DNA of 11,540 bases from an uncultured Eggerthellaceae bacterium (GTDB taxonomy: Bacteria > Actinomycetota > Coriobacteriia > Coriobacteriales > Eggerthellaceae). The stretch is taken from contig CAJUSF010000050.1 in assembly GCA_910588945.1 (NCBI GenBank), positions 1-11,540 of the forward strand, read 5' to 3'. The position numbers and the translations under genes are program-made. The notes below the pieces were generated by a model. The model saw only the letters and a program-made list of their open reading frames with translations, ran no database searches and was not told the DNA's origin. Positions 1 through 9,200 of the stretch are shown piece after piece (the stretch's first letter is position 1; each line of letters starts with the position of its first letter).

Positions 1-207
1 ATGTCCGGTTATCTCTTCGGGCTGGTTGCTTGTTCCGCCACTAGTGCTAGTAGACGCAGAGGAGCTAGACTTATCAGAGCCAGCAACACCACCAGTCTCT
101 GACACCAACCCTGTGCAGCCGTCGAACATCTTGTACATATAGGTCTCGCGCTGACCGTAGGAGCCGGCGTTGCCAGCCACAGCGCTCGTGCCGATGCCGT
201 TGAGGTC
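1..207 (-). repeat. Start of a fourth super-repeat breaking into a Ser/Thr/Gly-rich tract (residues 3467-3535)
   Basis: Residues 3467-3505 (DLNGIGTS, GNAGSYGQ, MYKMFDGC) match the opening of super-repeat 2 (DMTGVGST, GNATSFGQ, MFKMFDGC). At the point where super-repeat 2 goes on to the NGFFWNR block, this copy changes to a tract rich in Ser, Thr and Gly (from about 3506) that runs off the window, ending GGTSNQPEEITGH. Such tracts often precede a cell-wall anchor or a new domain; which one applies cannot be seen. Confidence 0.7.
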
Positions 208-3200
208 GACCTCCTTCAGCGAAGAGCAGTTCTGGAAGAAGTACTGCAGGTTCGATGCGGAGCCGATAGTCTTGCCGAGCAGCAGTTCGCCATCGGTGCC
301 GACAGCGGTTGACTGGAACGACACAGATTTCAGGTTGGTGCAATTCGCGAACATCGAAGACATGTCGACGCTGATAGCAGCGCTTGGCGTGATGTCTTGG
401 ATGGTGAAGTTCTCGATGCCGGTGCAGCCAGAGAGCCAGCCACGCACAGAGGTGGTTTCAGCAAAGTTGCCGGGCTCGGCGATCGGGAGGGTGATGGTGT
501 TTTCTTTGCCGACTAGGCCTGATCCATAGTCGATTGCTTGACGGACTTCCTTGATACGAGTGCAGCCCGCAAATGCAGAGCCCCAGCTACCTGCGACGTT
601 GGGCAGACCTTGGAGGTCGGCGCGCACGAGGCCAGTGCAGCCGGAGAACATGGAGATAGCCGACTGAAGCTTGCCGTATGTAGCGTCGTAGCGATTAACG
701 CGCTTTGAACCATCTGCGTCAATGACCAGACCGGTTGAATGCTCAGCATTAAAGCACACTGTTGCAGCCACGAGAGCTTCACCAGAGTTGTCGGTAGCGC
801 TGAACGAGCCCATCATGAAGGCCTCGATTTTTGTTTTAGCAGCGCTCGGAGTGCCCTGGTTGCCTGTAGCCACACCATTGAGATAGACCTGAACGTCGTT
901 GAATGGCGAACCGTTATACGTTGGAATTAGACTGGCTTCCGTAAGGCCAGAATCAGACATCATGTATGACAGATCGGCACCATAGCCTGAACCCACGTTG
1001 CTCATGGACGAACGATTCAAAGCCGATGCACCGGCAAACGCATAGCGCAAATTAGCATCGCTGTTTGCGCCAAGGTTGGCAGCGTTGATCTGGCGAATGT
1101 ACTTCGCGTCCTGAGCAAAGAAAGACAGATCGGAGTTGTGCGGCGTGTTGCCGATGTTGTTCAGCTCAAAGTATGTAGCCTGATGGCCATCGGAATCTTG
1201 TGTATAAGTTGCAATCTTATTCCTGATGGATTCGGCTGAGCCGACACGCAGAAGCATGTTCGACAGATCGGTGATCTGGCCATCTGTACCGTTGCCCATG
1301 TTCTGAATGCGAACCTTTTCCACACGGCGGCAATCAGCGAATGCAGCGGATGCGTCCACAGCGCCCGGCCAGAAGTTATCAAGATTGATAGCAATCAGGC
1401 CAGCCTCTGTGCCATCAGCAGGCGATGTGTAGCAGCCATTGGCAAAGTTGGAAGCCTCACGAACATTGGAGGTATCCCAATCTTTATTGAAGCGAACACC
1501 TGTTTGTATGTTCATAAGAGTACGTGCTGTTATCTCGTACTCGTTTGAAAGCGTGCCATCGAGCGAACGGCAGCCTTGCAACATGGAGGTCATGTTGGTT
1601 GTCTGGTTGGTAACCTCGAGCGAGGTGAGATCGACACCTGTAAGCGAGGTTGCACCCTGGAACATAGAGACAAGCGCTTCGCCAGCCTTGATGCGCACGC
1701 CGCCTTCACTTTGAACAAAGCGCGCCTTGCTGTATTGGCCAGCGAACGCTTGGCTGTCGGTTGCCGCTTCGCTAGACCATGGAGCAGCCTGGCCATAACC
1801 GGTGAACGTTTGCAGAAGCGGTGTCATGCTGCCATCGGCGAATTCGTTGCGGAATTCGATATCGTTCGGGTAAACGAGCAGCGTGCCTTGACCCGTATCG
1901 GCCTTCTTGCGGATTACCCACAAAACCGTACGGCCATCAGCACCGTCATCCGGATCGCCAACATAGCCGCCGGCATAGACAGGACCGTATTCCGGCTGAC
2001 CGTAGTCGCCGAACACTTCGCCAAGAAGCGAGTAATCAAGGCAAGACTCGATACCAAGTTCAGGCCTTGAGTTGGCATATTCGCGCGTGATCCACACGTT
2101 GGAATTCAACAGCGCGTACTGATCCATGAGCTGAATCTTGCCGTCGAATGAATAGGTTACGCCGGAGAGCTGCGCGAACGGGCGACGCATAAGGTCTTGA
2201 ATGTTGGATGGGCCGCCGGTAACGCGAATGTTGACGTTGGAAGACATAACGTAGGAAGGTGCCACCGTAGACGCGCTGCGATTCCAGAAGAAACCGTTCA
2301 GGATCTTCGTGAAGTCGGCACCGATCTGGATGGTGACAGCCGGCGTGCCATCTGCAGCTTTGCCGTTGATGGAAACAATGTTGGAGTTGGCTATGGCGTT
2401 GCCTTCGGAATCGTGGTTGTCAAACATTCCGGTCATGTAGGACTCGGATGGGCCATATGACGAGAAGGTTCCGTAAACACCAGAGGTTCCGATACCTGTG
2501 AGGTCAAGATTGCGGATGCTTGGGCAACCGCCGAACATATAGCGCATATCCTGTGCGACACCAGGCTTCACCGGAACGATAGTCGGCAAGCCTTCATCGT
2601 CAACTTCGGTACGCGTAGTTGGTTTCAAAGTTACTGTTTCGAGCTTAACGTCGTCTTGGAAGAGGTATGACACGTTAATGGCATCAGCCGTGCAGAAACC
2701 GGTGAAAGTGAAGTTAGTCAATTCCGACATATCGGAAAATGCGCCCATCATGTTCACTGAAAGGGAAGTATCCCAGGCTGAAGGCAGATTCAAGTTGCCG
2801 CGATAGGTGCTTCCCTTCGCTTCTTGAACAACTTGAATAGCTTCGCAACCACGGAACATACGAACGATGGTAGGTGCAGCTGGCGGAAGACCGGTAAGGT
2901 CGGCAGAGATGAGATACTTACAACCATTGAACATATCGGCCATGGAAAGAGCCGGGTTGTTCACTCCCGAGTTGTTGTAGAACTGAACTGTAGCGCCAGC
3001 GGTGGCCGTTCTGTTTGTTCTGAGGTTATCGTGTGATAAGGCTCCCTCAAACATTGAGTCGAAATACGCACCATTGGTACCAACGTTTGTGAAGTTGTAT
3101 GCGGCCTCGTTCTTATTGGCGATAGTGCCAGTTACAACATCCTCGTGGGATGCTGCGTTAGCAAACATACGCTGCAGTACCGCGGCAGGACCACAGCCGA

Positions 3201-6200
3201 CATCTGTACCAGTTACTTCAAGCAATGAATATGCGTTCTCGAACATTGATGCGAGGTTTGCAGAGTTTCCTGCGCCCACATTGTTGATGATCAAGCGATG
3301 AACAGCGTGGTTGTTTAGGAACATCTCTGTGAGATCGGCGCGATCGCCGTTACCCACATTGGTAATGGTGTAGGTGCGGTTGAGATAGTTGTTGCTTGCG
3401 CCTAGCTTGCCAGAGTCGGCAAACATACGGCTGAGCTTGACATCGTTTCCGTTACCAATATTAGAGAGCGTGACCGATTCCAAATTCGAGCAGTTCTCGA
3501 ACATGGAGCTGAGGTCGGTTCCGCTTGCGCGGTTACCAAAGTCGGCCATGTTCACTTTCTTCATATCGGTGCAGTTGCGGAACATGGAAACGAAGTTGAC
3601 TACATTAGAGGTGTCGAAGCGGTTGCCGTTCGGGAAGATAACGCCCTTTTCGCTTTCGGCATCCCAACCGGTGCTTTCAGTGGTGTCGGGCGTGCGCTGG
3701 ATGGCCTGATAGAGCTTCGGGCAACCGAAGAACATCTCGTACATTGTGGTGGTAGCGTTGGTAACCGTGAGGTTGGTGAGGTTCACGTTTGTGAGCTCGG
3801 AGCAACCGTAGAACATTCCTGCGAGACTTTGACCTGCGACCACGTTGTCGTAGACGCGCACGCGCTGGAATGCTGTTGAGTAGCCCACGCCACCTGATGT
3901 GGTGAGCGATGTCCACGGAGCTGCGTCGTCTTCGTTGATGTCGAAGCTGCGCATAGTGACAGGCTCGGGCGTGCCACCGACAGGAGTGTTAGACGGGTTC
4001 GGATAGATGAGCAGCGTACGACGCGATTCGTTGGCGTTTTCACTTTCGCGAATACACCAGATGACCTTGTGGCCGTTGTCGACTTCGGGGTCGCCCACGT
4101 AGCCACCTGCGTAGATGACCGAGCCGTAGTTGGCACCGACATCGCCGAACACACCTGAGAGCTGCGAGTAGTTGAGGTTCTCAACGTAGCCGCGATAGAT
4201 CCAGATCTCGGCGTATTGCAAAGCGAGTTCGCCAGAGAGCTGAATGGTGCCGGTGAATTTATATTGGTTGTTGGCGCCCGCACCAATAACAATGTTGGGG
4301 CACGGCATTAGGTTCTCGATGGTATTTGGACCGACCGGCACGTTGATGGTTGTGCTTTGCGCCATGACATAGTCTGGCGTGGCGGTAGCGCTGGTGCGGT
4401 TCCAGAAGAAGCCGTTGAGTACCTTTGTGAAGTCTTCGCCGAGACGGATGAAGCCTTCAGTGGATGCAGCTTGCCCGTTTGAGGTAACGAGGTTCGAGCA
4501 GCCGTCGAACATCTTGAACATGAAGGTGTTCTGCTGACCGAACGAGGTGGCGTTGCCATAGACGAGCGTGGAGCCCACACCTGTCATGTCGAGGGTGGTG
4601 AGCTTGCCGCAGTTCTGGAAGAGGTAACGCAGGTCGGACGCAGATTGAGCTGGCGAGTTGACCGCGTTTAGGCTGACGGTTGTAAGCGCAGATGCCTTAG
4701 CGCCAGCATCGGCGGGGTTAGGCATAGCGAACATTCCCTGCATAGGAAGGCCCAGATTCAACACAGCATCCGAGAAGCTAACCGTTGCTAAATCGGTGCA
4801 GTTCGCGAACATATAGTTCATCGACGTTACGTTTGTTGTATCAAATGACCCATTAATGCGGATTTCGTAAGAGATCGGGTTGATCTTGGTCATCTCGGTC
4901 GAATTACGCGTAAAGGTTCGAATCTTCGAACAACCTTGGAACATGCTTTCCATGCTTCGCACAGAGCTTGTTACTGTATTTGTCATGCCTGCGAACGCAG
5001 TCATATCAAGCTGTCCCAAGCGAGAGCATCCATCAAACATATGAGCCATGTTCGCCACGCCAACTGAATTAGCGAAGTTGCTCGATTGGATGAACACGGT
5101 TACATCGTAGTAATTTACATTGTTTCCATTTTCGAACGTGAAGGAACCCTCGAACATATGAGACAGATCGGCATTGCCGCCTGTTCCCATATCGCGGAAT
5201 CTAAATACTGGATAGTATCTTTGGTTCTCGGGACGATAGGTATCATTGGTGAGAACGCCCGAGAATGTGTATTGCAGATTTGCATTTTGGCCTGAACCAA
5301 AGTTTGTAACTTCTGCACTGCTTCCGACTTCTCTCATGGAAACGCAGTTTTGGAACATATACGAGAGGTCAGCGAACACGCCGGAACCAACATCGCTCAT
5401 TCTGGTTATCTCTCGCAAGTAAACAGACTCTGCAAACATATAAGAGAGATTGGCTCGTTCGCCAGAACCAACATTGGTTAGTGAAATAGTGTAAGGACCC
5501 GATGAGTTGTACCATTCGTTAAGATTCGCCGGCTGCTTGTTGAATGTGCGATAGAACATATGGTTAAGATCGGCATTCAACGCAGTGCCCACATTATTCA
5601 GCGTTACACGAATAATGTTGTTGCAGTTTGCGAACATATTGGAAAGGTTCGCACCTTGAGCGAGGGTTGCATCGGTTGCAAAGTTTGAAATGTTAACCGA
5701 TTCAAGTCCCAAGCAACCGGAGAACATCTGTGATGCATTGGATACGCTGGTGGCGTTCCAGTTAGATCCGATGCGGACGCTGTCACCACTTCCGCTGGTG
5801 AGATTCACAGACTTGAGCTTCGGGCAGTCGGCGAACATGCGATACATGTTGAACGACTGCTTTTCGCTTGGTGTGAGATATTTATCTGGTGAAACTACAA
5901 GATTCGTGAGGTCGGCCGACTGGAGGTTGGTCATACCTTCGAACAGGGACTCCATTTGTGAGTTGGCCACGACACCCGGGTAGATAATGACCTGAGTGAC
6001 GAGGGCGCCGTAACCACCACGCCATGGAGCGATGCAGTTGTTGTTGTCAAAGTTGTGGAGCAAGCCGCGCTCGGCTGCCGAACCGTTCTGTTCTGGATAG
6101 ATGCAGAGCGTGTAGACATCAGAGTTGTTTGGCTTGCGGATAGTGTAGAGCACAGAACCGGACGGGTTGTTGTCGCCGGAGTGGCCGGCCCAACCGCCGG

Positions 6201-9200
6201 AGATGATTGCGCCGTACTGTTCGCCTACCGTACCGAGCGATTCCTCAAGAGCGGTCGGGTAGATGAAGTACTGGCGGGTATTCCAAAGATTGAGATTCTG
6301 ATACGCCGGATGGTCGCACAGGTTGATGTTGTTGGTATAACGATAGGTTACGCCGTTGACTTCCACGTTCGGGCAGCGCATGACGTATTCCATATTGGTG
6401 GGACCGCCGTAGACATCGACATCAACGCCGAGCACGTACTGCGCCGGGCCGTCGATGACATCGCGGTTCCAAACGAAGCCGTTCAAGACCTTCTGCCAGC
6501 CGTAGCCGATCTGAACGGAGAGCTTGCCGTAGACAGAGCCGTTACCGATAAGGTAGTTGCAGCCTTCAAACATATGCGCCATGCCAGTGTTCTCGGAACC
6601 AAATGCGGTCCAGTCACCGGTAATGGCAGCGGTTCCAAGGCCTCGCAGATTTACAGGTGCAGCTTGGCTGCCGATTCCGTTACCGAGATTGATGCAGCCT
6701 GCGAACATTCCGCGCATGTCGGATGCAGATCCGATGGCAACACCGGGAGTTGCGGTGAAGTCGACGTAGCGCAGTTCGGTACAGCCGTTAAACATATAGC
6801 TGAGATCAACGCCTTGGATGTTGTTGGCATTGCCATCATCACGTGTGGATGTGTTGCCGGCATCGTAGGCGTTGGCGTTAGAGTTGGTGGCCTCGGCCGT
6901 GGCGGATGCTGAGTACGCGCCGGATTCCGGAATTGGATTTTCGTAGGAAACGACACCGGTGGCCGTGAGGTTCTTGATGTTCACCCTTTGCAGATTGGTG
7001 CAGCCTTCGAACATATGGCTAAAGCTGCGTGCGTCGCCGAAGTCAAGCGCATCGAGGTCGGTGTCGCGAATTTCGGCGAGGTTCTTCATTCCGGCAAACA
7101 TATAAGAGTTGCCGCCATCAAGGAGCGAGAACTTCAGGTGACCGAGAGTTTTGACATAGACGACGCGATTGATGAGTTCGAAATCGGCATCGGAGTTGTA
7201 GTTCGCGCGGTCAAGCCACGGTGCAAGGTGACTGTTGTCCTGCCCGGATGGGATGTTGTTCATCTGCGGCAGCGTAGCCTCGTGGTCTGGGCCAGCAGTC
7301 GGATAGATGAGCAGCATGTACGGCCTGCTAGAGCTGCCTTCTCCGCGAATTTCCCAAGTGAGGTCGGCGTTGGATTTGCGGACCCGCGAGGTGCCGTAAT
7401 TGTTGGTGAGTTCGGTTTCGGACCAGCCAAAGACGACTTCGCCTGGGTTGGTGGCTTCATCGCCGTCGGCTAGCGCGTCGGGGTTGTCGGCTTCGTTGGC
7501 ATCGAGGCCGAGAGCGGACTCGTCGGTGGGCTCGGGCATGATGAGTGCAAGAGTTGCTTCATCGGTTTCGAGCGCTTGGGCGAGGGACTCGTATTTGGCC
7601 GGCGCGTTTTTGAGGGTTTCTTTAAGCTCGTCGAGCTGCGGCGTTGTGAGCAGGCCGATGAGCTGGGAGAGTTTTTCGCGAGAGAGTGTGTCGACGAGGA
7701 CGGCGAAGTCTTCGTCGGTGGAATCCTTGGCGGCGAGCAGGAACTCGGACGCCGTCATGTTGGAGTAGTTTTGCTGGTCCGGTGTGAGGGGCGCGGCGGG
7801 CGCGTCGGGTTGTTGGTTGGTTTCGTCGCTGGGTTCGGTTGTGTTGGTTGTGTTGGTTGTGTCTGGTTCGGGGGTGGTTGGTTGGTCGGCGGTGTCGGTT
7901 GTGCCGGGTTCGGTTGTGTTGGTGTCGGCCGGGGGCGCGGTTGACGGCGCGGCCGTGATGTCGACGGTGCGTGTGTCGGTGGACAGCGCGAGACCGGAGA
8001 GCATGCGAGTGGCGACCACTTCACAGGTTCCGGGTTCGTATGCGCGCACCGTTCCGTCGGTGGTGACGGAGATGTCCTGCGCAGGATATGAGTACTCGGT
8101 GGTGATTCCGGCGCTCTGGATCTGCGCGAGGGCAGACGCAATGCGAGCGTTTTCTTCCTCGGTTGCCGCGGAGATGGACTCGCCTTCGACGTTGCCGCTT
8201 TCTGCATTCACGACTGGCTCTTCCGTTGTGGAAGTTGCGCTGGCGTTCTCCGAATAGATGGATGCGGACTTGCCCTGCTCGATGGTGAGCGGAGAGTCCG
8301 GCAGCGCGAGGCCGTAAGCGATGATAGTGTTACCTGACACGAGCAGGCCACGGGCGGCGACCCATGCGGAGTCGGCGGTTTCCTCGGGGACGAGGATTTT
8401 CACGCCGGTGTTGCCAGAAAGCGCGCTATCCGCGACTGTTGCGACGGTGCCGCGGCAAACGATGGTTTGGAGCTGCTCGCAGTTTGCGAACGCTTCGCCG
8501 CCGATTGCGTTAACACTTGCTGGCAGCCAGATCTCTTGGATCGAGGTGCCCGCGAAGGCGCGGTAGCCGACGACGCGCAGGCTGGTGGAAAGCTGCACGG
8601 TGGACAGGCGGCTGGCATTTTCGAATGCGGATTCGCCGATGCTCTTGATGGAGTTCGGGAGCACGAGCGTTTCAAGCGTGGCTGATCCGGCGAAAGCGTT
8701 TGGCGCGATGCGCGAAACTGGGTACGCGACACCGCCGATGACGGCTGCCGAGGGGATCTCGAGGCGAGACGCGAATGAGGCGCGGCCTTGCCATGAGACT
8801 TCGAGCGTCATGTCGGGCTGGAGCGTGTAGGTGAGACCGGCCGATGCTGTGGTCTCGTCTTCGCCGGAGGGAGCTTGCGGGAGCTCTTCCTCAGGGTTGG
8901 TTGGGTTGGCTGGGTTGTCTGGGTTGGTGAGTTGGCCTTCGCCTGTTATTTGCCCATCACTATTAGTAGTAGTTGTCGAGTTGGTTGTTTCCGTGGTGCC
9001 CGCTTCACTTGAAGCTGCGAAGGTGATAAAACCAGCAGCTTGCCAGATGGCGGTAGCTTCCTCGTTGATAGCAGGAAGTGCGACTGTAGCTTTCTTTAGC
9101 GTGTCTTCCGCGAATGCGCCCGGGTTGTTCTGCACCTGCTCGCCTTCGATCTCGACGAAGTCGGCGGTGGCGATTGCTGTTATTTGGGCGAGGCTGATGA

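Noticed and set aside
1..93. LPXTG sorting signal or other wall anchor at the end of the visible protein
   Set aside because: No LPxTG, hydrophobic segment or basic tail is seen in residues 3505-3535; the C-terminus lies outside the window.
6055..6912. A 285-codon open frame on the plus strand, and many shorter plus-strand frames across 1-10500
   Set aside because: They lie antisense to the continuous giant frame, whose translation shows coherent family motifs throughout. The plus-strand products look like shadow translations (Val/Ala/Gly runs), have no family motif and no matching regulatory context.
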